Below are positions 1 to 12,620 of a DNA stretch of 64,000 nucleotides, piece after piece (position 1 is the first letter of the stretch; every line of letters begins with the position of its first letter). The notes under the pieces were generated by a model, which did not search any database, was not told the DNA's origin, and saw only the letters and a list, made by a program, of their open reading frames with translations. The DNA comes from Paraphysomonas bandaiensis (lineage: Eukaryota > Chrysophyceae), in assembly GCA_965644295.1 (NCBI GenBank), contig CBFFRP010000077.1, positions 183,943 through 247,942 of the forward strand, read 5' to 3'. Made by a program: the position numbers and the translations under genes.

Positions 1-561
1 AGATGTTTTTCGTGAAATTCTTTCTTAGTACCACAATTTAGGGGTGCTCCATTCAGGCCCCGTGTCGTAACTAATAATTTAGTGCTATTAACTTAAATAT
101 TTGCTTGCTTGTGGCTGCTATAATACTGCTTCTATTATTCCGCCTCTATTGCATACAACATTATTAGCTAATAGGAGTAATAGGAGACATGTATCAGACT
201 ATCTATCTATCTATGATAGCCATACTCCCTGCGAAATTCCAATCGTGGTGTACAAAAGTAGTGATTACAGAGTATATTTTCTATAGTTGGTGTATATCAG
301 TGTTATGATTCTAACTGTCGCCGACCAATGATGGACCCCGCAGTTCATTAAAGTGATATTCTGCAGGGAACGCGTCTAAATATTATTCAAAGTACTCCTC
401 AAATGCTGCACACTTTGTGTATAATTTCTTTGTTATAAGGGTATATATTCTTAAGTATAAGGTAATATAATATGATCTACAATTTAGACAGTATATATGG
501 CAAAGCTATATCTTGGAAAGATACAGGCATGTGAAGTCGAACCATTGGATGATAAATATCA
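1..561. other. 5' edge, no gene recognised
   Basis: AT-rich spacer with a short TCTA microsatellite near 200-215. The only open frame is short and has no protein-like composition. It probably holds the 3' flank of the minus-strand oxidoreductase that ends at 562. Confidence 0.5.
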
Positions 562-1880
562 CTACATAAGTATATCATCCGGTATTACTGAGGTATCATT
601 TCGCGTGATCGCAGTTGCTAAATACTTTCCGACAATAGCATGATAGACTAACCCCCGTGCTCCCAGACCGCCTACAAGCCATACATTGGGCATTCTAGCA
701 TTACAAAGCCTCGATATTACGGGGCGGGAGCCTTCATGCTTCCTTTTTACAGTCCAACGCACACCAGTCCAAGTATCGACTGGGATCTTTCCAGCCAAAG
801 GTGGATACAAAACATTTATTTTTTTTCGTAGCTTGTTTACAGAAGCGGAGTCAGTGAAATTATCACACTGATCAAGGTCGCTCCCAACTATGCCCTCTTT
901 GGTCGCACCACATATAAGTTTTCCACTCTCAACTGGATGGGGTACAACGTATTCTCCCTGCAATATCGCGTGTTTAAGCCCCCTTCCAGATATATGAAGT
1001 GGGTCTTCGTAAATCGATATCTGTCCCTTAGTCAGAGCATGTGGGAGGTCGGCTGGCCACAAACCAGGCGAAGCCGCCCCACATGCTATGACAACTGCAT
1101 CGAACTCTGTGCAAGAAATATCTTGTAGGCATTGCACTGAGCGTACCTCCCAGTGTGCCTCTCTACAAGCATCTTTAATAACTTCCCACAGCCCCTTTAC
1201 ATAGTTGCTAGAGTCGACTATATGTGAGTGCTTTATAAGTGCTGCCCCATGGACAGCATCACATGAATTCGGCGCAAGAGATTTAAACTCGTTTTCATCG
1301 ACAACATCAATCCACTAAACGATGACATCATAAATAGAAATAAAATAATTATCAAGTCACTCACATTAGGTAGAGAAGCAGCCGCCTGAAGGTACCTTTG
1401 ATACTCTTTGAAAGATTTAAAAGGACGCAATATTGCATTGCTTGTAGAGTGTAAAAGTTGACTATTTTGGGCTGTCTCAACACGATGTATTAAGCTCATC
1501 GCGCAGGTGTAGCCCTCAACACCATGCCACAGCAAATTTCCCTTCGGAGTAAGAGGATGCAGTAAGCCAGCAGCAACAGCAGATGCACCTCCGTGCCCTG
1601 GATTGCATGAATCAATCACTGTGAGACATGTTTCTTTGTTCGACAAAAACAGTGCCGTGGCGAGACCCGCCATCCCCCCACCAACCACACAAACCTTACT
1701 ACTTGAATATCTCCACCCTCCACATACTACTGATCGCATAGTGTCTGCGATCACAGGGTTCCAACTCCTAAACCCACAGTACATGGACGACATCATGCAA
1801 TATATGCCTGATGTTTTAACTATACGATGCAAATAATTCAAAATCCACTCATACCGATGATGATATACCACCAAGAACAC
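562..1880 (-). CDS. FAD-dependent oxidoreductase, D-amino-acid oxidase (DAO) family
   Basis: Two exons join in frame across a 50-bp intron (1315-1364, GTGAGT...TTTAG) to give about 422 residues. Residues 63-80 form a beta-alpha-beta FAD-binding segment with GGGMAG, followed by a region rich in small residues and HPLTPKG, as in DAO-family enzymes. The C-terminal part has TWTGVRWT and a closing VGGLGARGLVYH segment, typical of the second FAD-contacting region. Family members oxidise amine or amino-acid substrates with FAD; the substrate here cannot be told. The N-terminus is uncertain: internal Met codons at residues 29, 30, 33 and 48 are alternatives, and the first 60 residues could include a targeting peptide. 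It is the first of two minus-strand genes before a long spacer. Confidence 0.82.
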
Positions 1881-4214
1881 AGTTACTGAAATGTTCTACA
1901 TTGGATATTACAGATTTAACTCTCACATGATGATAGCATGAATAGCATCTGATTTGCAATGGACGGTAATGTACACGACAAGTCAAGCTCTGCAAGTCCT
2001 CCAGCTAACGTAGCACCATTATAATATATAAAATGAAAATAAAGTCAGTCCCCTCAAGATTTCGAAGTTGTACAGTGTTGGAAAAAATATTCTATATATA
2101 TACTGTGTATATATATAAAAGTACGTAGAATTTATCCACTAAAGATTGGGGAAAATAAGAAAAAGTGAAAAATTGTTGTGAAAAATGGGTAGTTTTTTTG
2201 TTAAGATACCATTCTTACAGTTTCTTGTTGTCCACAGTGAACAGTAATAACATTATACAGCAGTACATGGAAGAGGAGGAAGACTGTATTGAATATGCAC
2301 TGTATCTGGGTATAGAGGGAGTGCTGATGTGTCTGGTTAAGGTGAATGGATGTGGGTAGTGTTCTATGAAGCGATTATCGGTACATACCAGTTTAACTAA
2401 AGGGATTGATTATGCACATGATATTAAGACAAAGTAGAACAAAAACAGAGCTGGATTAACTCCGAGTGAATCAAATGCAATGACATGTTGGTGATGTTAT
2501 TGCGCTGGAGTAAACTTCATGTATGTAGCTGATGATAATGTCAATGGACATGTCCGGCGCAGTGACAACTACACAACAGAACACATAATGCATTTTACTG
2601 AGGAGAGGTGTGTATGGTCTGCTGTGGGATGGTCTGTTATACAAAATACGTGAATTGTAGATTGTATGTATGATCGCATATTGAAGTATGCATGTCCCAG
2701 CACATGGAATGATGAAGACAGCGTTGGGGGAAACTGTACCTCTGAATATTGTATGCAGCGCTGGATCAAAATTAAAGATATCAAAAACATCTACATTTTA
2801 GGGTAGTACTGCTCCACGACAGTAAGTTTATATTAATTAAACTTATGAGAATTTCTATTTCCTGATGTACACAATACAGGGGTTTTCACTCACATTTAAC
2901 TAAGAGTGAGTCAACTCTGGTGCACTGACTGTAGAGGTAGATTTATCTCGAGTCATGCAAAAAACAGTGTCAATTGCAAATACGGATTGCAGAAGGACTT
3001 GCAAGAGTTCGAGGTGACGTTGGACAGACGAGGAGCTATGACATCAGTGCGTCGTAGACAATTCATGGTGCTTCAAAAGAAGTCTATTCATCGTTCATTT
3101 GTGGCTTATTTTAGTACCTTTATTCATATTGGGGTGATTTCAGACTCCTACTTTCGAGGTTAAAAATAAGACTAGTATCGAACTGTTGGTGGAATGAGTA
3201 TCTCTTGACCGCAGTGGAGATGAGTATTGGTAAATCGGTTCGCATTGATTGGAAATTGGCAGTTGAAGATGTCGGAAGAGAGTAGTCGACACAGCATTAC
3301 TCTAACATATGGCATGTTATGATGTGGAGAGAGACCCATAAATCTTTCAAAGCGATGGTCGGAATGTTTTATGTAATATGTACTTCAGATTTTAGTTTGT
3401 AATATTTTGTATCTGTACGTTAGCGAGTCCAGGTAGTTTTCTTGCTAGAAGAGGGTGTTTAATATTTTCGAAGTAACAACGTAGTCTCTACATTCAGCAT
3501 AGGTGAACAATTGTTCAGCGCAGGTTGTTTTCTTAGTTCGGCGTCTTGTGAGAGTACAGTGTATCCCACGTCTTAGAACATGGGACTGTTGAGTTTTGCT
3601 GATTAAGAGCAATTAAAAGCTGTAGTTCAGAGATATTTGAATTGAAACTGTTAAAGGAAAAATTCAGACAGAATTGGTTAATTGTATTATGAGATATGAG
3701 AACAAACGCCATGTGCAATCATAATAGTGAAACTGAAATATGTTGACCGTACGTAGTCGTGAAATATCTAAGATTGATAGTTAAGACAACGTGAAGTTGG
3801 CAGTGAATGACAAGTGATATTGATCATAAGTTTATTATATATTACTACATGCTTCTAACATATAATCTCCGCATAGAGTGAATATTTTGTTCAGTGTTCA
3901 GCAATGTCATTTTCTAACAGGGACACTTATTCTAGTAAGGAAAAGAATTGTTCTAAGATTGCATAAAGGTGGCAAAATGATATCTGCAATTTTGAATTAT
4001 ATAAGATGAGCACAGAATCATTCAAGTTTCATCAACATATAATGAAAGATGAAGCCGTGCATATATTAGTTTTCGACGTTCTACATTCTCGTGGAAGGAA
4101 TGGTAATATTCCAACAATAATATTTCAATTAAAGCTTATATGGAGATGTCTAGCATCATATTCCCAACTACACTAATATGCGCAACATCAATTCTACTGC
4201 AAACAGCAAGAATA
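1881..4214. other. 2.3-kb spacer without a recognisable gene
   Basis: Several short open frames occur (for example 2165-2359 and 2906-3163 on the plus strand) but none shows a recognised domain, plausible splice partners or coding-like composition. The segment at 2450-3200 is less AT-rich and could be a decayed repeat or gene relic. I see nothing I can name. Confidence 0.45.
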
Positions 4215-5738
4215 CTAGCGCCTCGCCTTATATATGGCAAGAGATAACAAAAAACCTAGCGAACATATCACGCCTGCAGTCATATAGAATTGGGAATTGA
4301 AGTTCCCATTCCCAGTGCAGCCTTCATCAATAACTTCCCCCACAACAGAATATCTGGTGTGCCCAGTGATTTTAACCTTAACCGACCCTCCAATGTATTT
4401 GGGGTCATGAGGAAGCAAGACCTGCACGTAGTTCTTGGTATGTCCCACCATATGTACCTGGTCTTTGGCCATTTCACCTGTCAACCAAACTTTTTCAGTA
4501 GTCCCAACCATCCCGCTATAACAGTCATACGACTCGAAAAGGGCTGTTAATGCCCTTGTGCGCTTTTTCACATCGATAGAGTTGACCTTAGGCATGCGGG
4601 CTGCTGGTGTATTGGGGCGAGGGTAGAATTGAGTTGTATGCATCACAGGGAAGCGATTCTTGTCTACCAATTCATACGTTCCTTGGAAGTCTTCATCAGT
4701 TTCGTAAGGAAATCCACATATAATGTCCGTCGCCACTGTAACACCTGGTACACGTGACACGAGCTCGTCCACAATGTGCTGAAACTGTGCGACAGTGTAC
4801 TCACGCTTCATCAGACCGAGGATCTTGTCACTGCCTGATTGGACAGGAATATGAAGGATAGAGTAGACCTGAGGATGGTTGAGAACAGTTACCATGGTGT
4901 CGATGTGTTCAAGCATATAAGGAGGATTAGTCATTCCGATTTTGAGCATGACATGAGGGTGCTTCTCAATAGTTTTAATTATTGCCATCAGGAGTTCAGA
5001 TATATTCGTTTTGATATCTCTACCGTACGCTCCCGTATCCTCACTAGTGAGCCAGATCTCCGTGACCCCTTCTTTAATCACACTTTCGATGCGGCCTACA
5101 ATAGACTCGATTGTATAGCTACCTAGTTTGCCACGAGCATGTTTTGTTTTACAGTATGTGCACGTGTTCAAGCACCCGGTATTGATAGGTACAATCTCAA
5201 TGTACTTGTTCTTTCGAACTTTTGGAAGGTCTAACTCCGGTCGCTTCCGTTGGCTCATCATACGCACAATGTTGCCTTGTAATGTTTGCTCAACTACTTC
5301 TACAATGCGATCAATTTGTTGAACACCCATCAAACTCACCCCACTGAGTTTCGGATGTTTCGCATCTCCCTGAGGAACACAGCCTGCCGCAATCACTTTA
5401 ATTCCCCGCTCTTGTAACTTCTCCATATATGTGAGAAAATGTCCTTCACTTGGATTCTTTACTGTACATGACACCAATATTGCCAAATCAGCAGTCTCAT
5501 CAGAGTCGACTATAGCATAGCCATGTTCCTGTAGTATACCAGCCATATACTCCTTATCACTAACATTATGTGAACATCCCCATACTTTTAAATATATATT
5601 CTGATTTCCAGGTAAATAGGGATCATTCCCTTGTTTATATGGTTCATTCTTACTCTTAATGACTACTGTAGAGGCTGGTTTGGACTGTCGACTTGTTTCA
5701 GTCCCTGCTTCATCATGAATATCTTCAATATCAATCAT
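4215..5738 (-). CDS. CDKAL1: threonylcarbamoyladenosine tRNA methylthiotransferase (CDKAL1/MtaB type)
   Basis: A single-exon gene of 507 residues. The N-terminal methylthiotransferase domain (about 47-155) has the three cluster cysteines in WGCSHN (C55), SCTVK (C91) and AAGCVPQG (C120). The radical-SAM domain carries CLNTCTYC (C189, C193, C196), which binds the 4Fe-4S cluster that cleaves SAM. A TRAM-like RNA-binding segment follows (about 415-480). The last 22 residues are a single hydrophobic helix ending in KARR, matching the tail anchor that places animal CDKAL1 in the ER membrane. The enzyme converts t6A37 to ms2t6A37 in tRNAs decoding AAR lysine codons. The eukaryotic tail anchor argues against a bacterial contaminant. 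Start chosen at the only Met ahead of the acidic N-terminal leader. Confidence 0.95.
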   Translation of the reverse strand: MIDIEDIHDEAGTETSRQSKPASTVVIKSKNEPYKQGNDPYLPGNQNIYLKVWGCSHNVSDKEYMAGILQEHGYAIVDSDETADLAILVSCTVKNPSEGHFLTYMEKLQERGIKVIAAGCVPQGDAKHPKLSGVSLMGVQQIDRIVEVVEQTLQGNIVRMMSQRKRPELDLPKVRKNKYIEIVPINTGCLNTCTYCKTKHARGKLGSYTIESIVGRIESVIKEGVTEIWLTSEDTGAYGRDIKTNISELLMAIIKTIEKHPHVMLKIGMTNPPYMLEHIDTMVTVLNHPQVYSILHIPVQSGSDKILGLMKREYTVAQFQHIVDELVSRVPGVTVATDIICGFPYETDEDFQGTYELVDKNRFPVMHTTQFYPRPNTPAARMPKVNSIDVKKRTRALTALFESYDCYSGMVGTTEKVWLTGEMAKDQVHMVGHTKNYVQVLLPHDPKYIGGSVKVKITGHTRYSVVGEVIDEGCTGNGNFNSQFYMTAGVICSLGFLLSLAIYKARR

Positions 5739-6237
5739 TGAGATAAGAGAACTGGTAGCAATACCAGTCAGATATAAGTAATGGTGAAACTAAATATATG
5801 GTATGTGTTGTGTGGTTTGAGCCGAGTATATATGCATATGTAAACATATATGAGATTGTGCATGTTGTTAACTATGAAATCCCTGTAGACTCATAAACTG
5901 AAAATATAATCGAGGTATCAGAACCACACAGTGTATTTCTGACCAACCAGAGGACAGAAACACGACTGCTGCTCGTGCTATCTATCAATTTTCAGTTCAT
6001 GAAAATGGGGTAATTGGGCTCTCCTGTTTCGTCCAGCGATGTACACCATAAACCAATAAAATTGGGTTAATCGGGGTGTACATATAAACTGACAACCACT
6101 ATTTAATTAGTCGTACGGTGCAGTGGGCTGTATAACTGCAGTTTTAAGCAGTTATTGCACGGTTATTGCATGATTATTGCATAGTTTAGACACGAATAGT
6201 CATTCATCACTTCTATCTTGATTCATTTTAGATCCTA
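5739..6237. promoter_or_regulatory. shared divergent upstream region
   Basis: This 500-bp AT-rich spacer lies between two head-to-head genes, the methylthiotransferase on the left and the CS-domain gene on the right, so it must hold both promoters. I see no single motif that I would call a TATA box or operator with confidence. Short repeats of TTATTGCA occur at 6145-6180. Confidence 0.4.
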
Positions 6238-6880
6238 ATGGGTAACGACGATATGGATGCTACTGCTACTACTGAAGTTGACGAGGAATCAGTGTCCGCT
6301 CTGAGGGCAAATATTGCAAGAAAAGGCAACAACAGGTGGATAACCATCATCCTATTGGTGACTTCGATAATATAATAGTTTTTATGGATAGTTATTATTA
6401 TGCGCATGGGCATAAAGTGGATGGACCTGAATGGGATGGGAAAGAAGAGCCTCGTCTCCTTGCCACTGTCCCACTAACAGAAAAGGTAGGTGGATTATAA
6501 CTATCTAATATGTTCTGAATATTTCAAATTAGGCCAGGAAAGTACGACCCATTGAATCGTATGGGTGGATGGACGGCAAAAGTACTGTAAAAGTCATAAT
6601 TGATTGGGAAGGGGCTGATAGTATTGCTGAAGAGGATCTGATATTGGTAAGTCAGTACAATTGCTGCCAAATCGTGTTTTAAACATATTTTTGATAGACA
6701 TCTACGGATAATTCGATCGATTTTAGAGTCACTTCAGAGGGGATTGATCATGCCCTGCATATTTCGCCCTTCCATGCTACTGTGGAATCGGCAACTTTGA
6801 AAACGAAAAGCAGTAAGTTTGTTATCCTACTGAAGAGGGCAACCACTGCCCCTTGGTACCAGCTCACTAATAAGTCATGA
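6238..6880 (+). CDS. CS-domain protein, CacyBP/p23-like
   Basis: Four exons (6238-6335, 6392-6485, 6533-6646, 6698-6880) with GT-AG introns of 47-56 bp join to 162 residues. The acidic N-terminus leads to a short YYYAHGHKVDGPEWDG segment and then a beta-sandwich CS domain (about 70-162). Within it, SYGWMD opens the first strand, SIDFRV marks the central strand, and FVILLKRA followed by a W-x-x-L-T end resembles the calcyclin-binding protein/SGT1 class. CS domains act as HSP90 co-chaperone modules or scaffolds for ubiquitin ligases. There is no catalytic motif. The first intron has two possible acceptors; only the one ending at 6391 keeps the frame open. Confidence 0.72.
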
Positions 6881-7147
6881 CGCAATGACAAGGTATGATA
6901 GCGGGGGAACTTGTACCAAATATCTAGAGCAGTTGTTGTTTTTGTTGTTGTCATAATAAGTATGTATGCTATGAATACTCTTAGTCGTAGTAGTCATCGC
7001 TGTGAGTATTTTGGCGTACTAGTCAGTGCAATCTTTTATCAAATGAGAGACTCTCACTACACAACGTGATGAGTGCTGCTGTATTCTTGTGCAAGTACTC
7101 AGCTATTGAAGTGAAATTGTGAAAAACTACAGACTACAGTACGTTGA

Positions 7148-7340
7148 TGATTGTAGCTTGTTGATTTTTGATGTGCATCGGGAGTAGCTAGCCCACTCTG
7201 AAGTACGTAATTGTAGCTTGTTGATTGTTGATGCGCATCGGGAGTAGCTAGTAGCCATCCTGTATACTGTGTAGCAATGAAATACAGAATCTACAAAATT
7301 ACAACAACAAGAATAGGAATAAAATATGCAAAGAGCTGAA
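7148..7340. repeat. tandem duplication plus dispersed repeat
   Basis: Two direct copies of a ~60-bp unit that begins ATTGTAGCTTGTTGAT and contains GCATCGGGAGTAGCTAG lie side by side (about 7148-7205 and 7211-7255). The downstream part (7235-7335), with GTAGC-ATCCTG and CTACAACAACA-type sequence, has a diverged relative at about 20850-20945. Both relatives lie just upstream of copies of the inverted-repeat element family described at 7640 and 20990, so they may be outer parts of that element. Confidence 0.6.
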
Positions 7341-7639
7341 ATACAGTAGCGTTTAAATATATGCCTTGAATTATTGGTGATCAAAGTGTTGCTACAACCA
7401 CGCTACAACAACACAACCTTACTATCCCTCCTATATTTAATTCAGCGATATACAGTATCTTCTAAAGCCCAATTTGAATCATCAATTAATATAAAGATAC
7501 GAAACCGTATCAGTGGCTGCTTTTGGAAGCTACAATTGTGCTAGTGATTTAGTTCATATTAATAGTAATTGTGTTTACGTGTTTATCACACGTAATAGCA
7601 AACTATTGATTTAAAACACTTGAATTAGACCCTCAACCA

Positions 7640-8180
7640 AGTCGGACTCGCACCCGCACCATTTTGTGGAGTTCTGGGGGATAAGTACCGGAGAGATTCT
7701 CTCTGGGAAACTAACGTGAGCCGAAACATAGTCAGCAGATATTATTCTGCCCACTCATAGCCGAATGCTTGTGTGATACAAGGGACACCAATAAGTGTCA
7801 CTTGTGAAGACGCCTTTGGGGCCTGACGAATAAACAGGCATCCGGGGCAGGGCCCACCTGAAGGGTAACCGGGGTATTAGACTGCCTGCTGAAGTGAAGC
7901 ATCCGGGATGTTCACCTTGAAAACTAAAAAAAACATTCTGCTTGCTCGCGGCGTTTGCTTTGAGCGATAGAGCGGAGGGGTTACACCTTGGTGCTTGCTG
8001 CGACGCACAAGCAACAAGCAGCCTCCGTAGCGTTAAATAGTAGGATAATATAGTTTGAGTTTGTACTAGTTACTTACAGGTAGGCGTCTATCTAGCTTGA
8101 CTGGTGGTTTTCTTCTAGCAATTAAAGTGGTGCTGATTCTTAACGCCTATTCCTATTAGTAAGACCTTCAATACACTTGA
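7640..8180. mobile_element. degenerate copy 1 of an inverted-repeat element family
   Basis: This segment shares long stretches with 22800-23250, 23915-24310 (reverse) and 36330-36838. Shared blocks include GTCGGACTCGCACC, a GCCCACTCATAG block, GGCATCCGGG and a GCTTGxxGxGACGCACAAGCA block. The right end (8140-8180) carries the family terminal sequence in the form AACGCCTATTCCTATTAGTAAGACCTTC, the complement of the left terminus at 20995. I cannot find a matching left end, so this copy looks 5'-truncated. No open frame for a transposase is present. Confidence 0.68.
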
Positions 8181-8600
8181 AATAGACGACATCAAGAAAA
8201 GATTTTAAGATTGATTGCCTCCGGTAGTGGAACTGCTTCAACCTATCTTGTCTGGATTATGTTGCTTTATATGCTAATATATATATTAGTACGAAATTGT
8301 GCGATTCAATTTATACTATAGTCCACTACCTTTAAATTAAATACAATCACGTCAATATATTCACATTGTCATCATACATACGTAAGAAATGTTAAGTGTT
8401 CGACTCTTGAGCTAATTTCTGACATAACTTTGACCCCGCCAACCCAGAGATACTGCAAAACCCAGGCATGCTACCACGCTCACTATTCTTATTCAATGCT
8501 TGTTTCTGATTATCTTTCGACAAAGGGGAACCCAACTTTGTTTCCTCTTGTACAGAAAATTTTCGTGTTATATATGCTTCATCTCTGTTCAGAATTGAAT
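8181..8600. other. spacer downstream of the large minus-strand gene
   Basis: Mostly AT-rich. A minus-strand open frame at 8392-8628 overlaps the end of the neighbouring gene in another frame and could be an alternative 3' exon, but I found no splice pair that joins the two cleanly. No named feature. Confidence 0.35.
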
Positions 8601-11600
8601 TTATCGGCTGATCACCTTCCAATTCCACCTTTTCTTTGTTAGTTTTTGAATCATCTCATCCGAGTATCCCATTCGCTTTAGCAAGGCCACTGGAGGAGAT
8701 GAAAATTCATTTGTCGCTTTCGGCAAAATATCAGAGTGAGAACGTTCTATGGGATTATTCAGCAATTCAGATCCACATGTATCACCCATTATAGGTAGGT
8801 CACCCTCACGGCAACTTTTCATCCTTCCTGGTGTAAAAATATCTTCTTGCCGTTGCCCTTTCTCTACCGAAAACGTCACACTGAGGCCATTGGCTGAGTC
8901 AGTATTCGATTTACGAGCCCCAGTCAAAGGCATTGATTTGGCGTCATTTGGAGACAAACCAAAATGTGTTGTTGACACAGTTCGTGTATTTGCCTCCATG
9001 TCTCGACTAAACGATAATTGATTCAAATATTGTTGAGGTTGAACTAATAGTTGAGGAGCACTTTCGACCGTCTTTATGACAGTGGAAACTAAATATGAAT
9101 CGCTATCGGTAGGCATCCCAGGAGTCCACATGGTAACAAAATTAAACGAGGTAAACACACGAAGTGCTTTGATCATATGTGCTCGTAAAGCAGGTACAGA
9201 CAAGTGCGAAGTAATTTTGGAATTAAAATCAATCATGTATCCAAAAGTAGGCGAGTTTGAGAGCAAAGACAGGGCCCCCATGAACTCTGGACGGCAAAGA
9301 AATTGCAAGACATGATCGGATTTCTCACGTAGAGTCAATGGGATACTGACACTCAAAGGATACCTGTTTCGTGCTCGGTCAGCTGCAGAAAAAAACATTT
9401 TACCCAACGATCCATCTCGATCGACAATAATTGCATCATTCTGTATTTCGTTGTCATTCATTAGGTTCGCACGTCCATGTATGCGAGAGTCTGCCCGACT
9501 AATATATACAGCTGCACGGAAATGAGTCGTTACGGTCTCCAGATATTCATCCTCAGACATTCCATATAGTTCGTATCTAAAAGTTTCTAGTTAGAGATAC
9601 TCAAGCTTATCGGACCTTCTTACCGTTGCACACGATCATCTTGAATCATATCTAATAAACAACATCAAGAGAATCAACCCATGCTACAGTGCAATTCAAA
9701 TGCGTACCATACGGATTCATACGGGCTGTGGGTACCCAAGATACCACTCTGAAGCCTAAGAACTTTAGTTTCGATAGTACCTCGCTTTTACTGAAGGCGT
9801 GAAGGTTGGGATTTCCAAGCGATCGAATGAGGCCTTCGTCCTGTACAAACCCTTTCAAATAGTTCACCCTTAGAAATCCTCGTACAATGAAGTCGGTGTC
9901 ATCACTACATAAAGTTTGTAAATTAATTTATGTTCAGTAATGTTAGTAGTAAACCTTGAACGCGAAATATTACGTCTATTTCGAATGAGTTCATGTAACT
10001 TCTCTTGAACAAAATTTTTGGTAAAAAGCGAGGCACCTATGACGCCATGCAGACCGATCATCTGAAAGTGTACAGAGAGTGAAATATAGCATACTTGCTA
10101 CTTCAATTAAATATTTTACATACCATGTGTAGATCTTTTAAATGGTTTTCGTAGTGAGCACTTAGCGACATACCAGCATTGTACTCGACATAATCAAAGT
10201 AGTTGAATTCACTACCATCAACATCTTTGAGGGCGTCTCTGAACAATTCGTTGTTCTGTAAATCGACGAAAGTAATTTCCGGGCGACTATTTAGCTCTGA
10301 CGAACAGGAGTCTAGTATGTTTTCAATAGTGGCTTTCATTTTCGGGTCAGAAGTGAGGACAGTAATTTTCACCACATGAGAAATTCCTATAGAATCGGAG
10401 AAGGCTATCAACTGTAGCACACTTCTCACATGGAAATATTCTGCGAACAATACACTACAGCACAGTTACTCTAGTGAACCAAGCGAATGAACAAATACCG
10501 GTAAAGTTGGCGATTGTGAGGATTATTCGTGACATAGCCAGCAAATCCTCCGTAAACATGATGCACTATATCAACGATTGATGCAGCCCCAATATACTCG
10601 CCGAGATGGGCCACCTGACGATCCTGCACAGAAGTCATCATATGCGCTGTCAAGAATAGGAGCGAACTTCGATACCTCAGAGGGAGAAGGTTGAAAAACG
10701 TTAAAGTCACGACAGAGTTTTTTATGTTGTATTTTACTATCAATATTTGCACAGGGATGGTACAAATACATTTTTTTCAGCAGGTAAGTCTTGACTTCTT
10801 CGTCATCACACAGAGATAAGGTGTTAGATTCCCTCGGAACTCCTGCAAGAATATCGCTCAGACTATTCAAAACCGAACATAATAGCATACCATATTTCGT
10901 CATGATTGCAGTTAAATCGTGAGGTACTGGAAGTGCCAATTTCTCGTCTGTTGTGCAGTGTCCATCCTTCATCATTAACACCTGTGGTGCACCTCTACTG
11001 AACTACCATAGGTATATATATAATTACCTCACCATCAGTTGCACATACTTCGCATCCCCAGGTGTGAATTTCTTAGTGCTATACTTCTCGACATCTATAA
11101 AAACTCTGGCAGTAATCGCCGGTACAGCACATGACGAGTGTTGTAAATCATTTGATATTGTCAGTTGTTTTCGTTCTCTTCGCAGAATACCCTGCTGGAC
11201 AAGTTACGAACGTGCTAAGTGACATGTAATGCCACCTCAAGTACAGTGAAACTATCATCGACAAAACCTTCAGATTCATAAAAAGAAGCTATACGAAAGC
11301 CACACTCTGTTTGATAGGGTTCAAATTCATGGCAATACTGAAACCACTTCAATGCTGTCACCTTGTCTTCCTACCAATTCATAATTTGAATGATATACTA
11401 TATATACTTACATGACCTACCAAATAATCCGCATAAACTTTTCCTAAAGTCAATATGGCATAGTACTTCTCCTCTCTGAATTGCGACCGAGCAGCAGTCA
11501 TAGCACATTGTGTGAGGTTGCTGACGGAGTTATTTAAGTGCTCTGAGATGATGGAAGTCATTGTATTTCCAGTGCAATCGCGCATTGCCTCAATATATCT

Positions 11601-12308
11601 GATGTGGCTACGTCCCAAATGGTAATGAAAGTATGGATTACTTCCATATTGTACTATGTCCTCCTCTATATATCGTATTTTATCGTTCCAGCGCTCTAAG
11701 GAGACATAGGAACTACTCTTACCCAGCCGCCTTGACTTAGGTGTTCTCACCGTCCAGTTTGTAAAGGTTTCACTGTAATTCTCCCCAATGTCAAGCACTT
11801 CATTGGCATTGTAGCGCATGGCAAGCCCATTCTTGTGTCGAAGAAGCCAATTTACAGAAAAAGTTGTACTTGATTCAGAGTCATATACTGTGAATCTGTA
11901 GACATCATGAGTCGTCATCAATTCTCGTTTGTTTATAGTCGATAAATCGGGTATCCAACTCGGTTGAGCCATAAAAACAAACGCAGCATCTGAATAATAT
12001 TGCCAAGCAATAGAAAAGAGTTTTGTTCTTGCAGATCCAAAACCAGAAAATGAGTGAAACTGTATATTATACGGTCTCTTTCCGTCTAACACTGCAGCAA
12101 TATTTTGAACACTCTTATCTGAAGTTCGATCATCAATAAGAAATACAAAGTAATCCATTAAATGTACCCATTGATGAAGATTATTATGTATATTATCTTC
12201 TTCATCTCGTATTAACATAGTCATCACTATAGATGGATCTTGAGCAGGTAGTGGGGTTATGATAGAGGCTAAGAGACACATTGACAGCATTACTGTTACT
12301 ACCATCAT
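8601..12308 (-). CDS. signal peptide + glycosyltransferase-like + TPR + class I methyltransferase-like protein
   Basis: About nine exons read as one open protein of roughly 1000 residues. It starts with a hydrophobic signal (first ~22 residues). A family-2 glycosyltransferase-like domain follows, with MTMLIRDEEDNI and a later DD (FLIDDRTSD), then TPR-like helices (YHLGRS...AILTLGKVYADYL). A second half resembles the bacterial-type TPR-associated SAM methyltransferase: FDYVEYNAGMS is followed, after an intron, by GLHGVIGASLF, and then by a domain containing FSKSEVLSKLKFLGFRVV. A low-complexity tail ends with a UBA-like helix (LLKRMGYSDEMIQKL). Typical junctions are donors GTACGC and GTAAGA with acceptors TTTATTAG and ACTTTTAG near 9590-9730. 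The methyltransferase glycine loop is not clear. Two adjacent genes rather than one fusion cannot be excluded; the TPR stretch at 11.2-11.5 kb is where they would part. Function unknown; a role in the secretory pathway is inferred from the signal peptide only. Confidence 0.6.
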
Positions 12309-12435
12309 GTTTCTAAAAGTAATTTATTCACAATTACAATGATTTGAGGAGTATTCAGTAAGTGGGAGTGGAGTAGAGAGTTAATGGAAAACTATGTCCA
12401 TACCACACAAGTCAGATGGGCGAATGGGCAGTCAG

Positions 12436-12620
12436 CATCTTATTTTGCGGAAATAAATTGAAGCAATAATACTTTTTATTACTGCTATACAACTACGTCT
12501 AGAATACAGATAATTGCTGCCTCAATAATAGAGGCATCTTTGAACAAAAATACACAAAGGATGCCGATACAGATACCACATGCAGCTAACAACGTGTCTA
12601 CAATATCTGATATAGCATGT
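12436..12620. repeat. dispersed repeat, copy A
   Basis: The reverse complement of this segment matches about 26240-26372 at roughly 80 percent by eye. Shared blocks include CGGCATCCTTTGT, AAGATGCCTCTATTATTGAG, AATTATCTGTATTC and AAAATAAGAT. The two copies are in opposite orientation, 14 kb apart, and neither encodes a recognisable protein, so a non-autonomous transposon or solo relic is likely. Confidence 0.6.
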
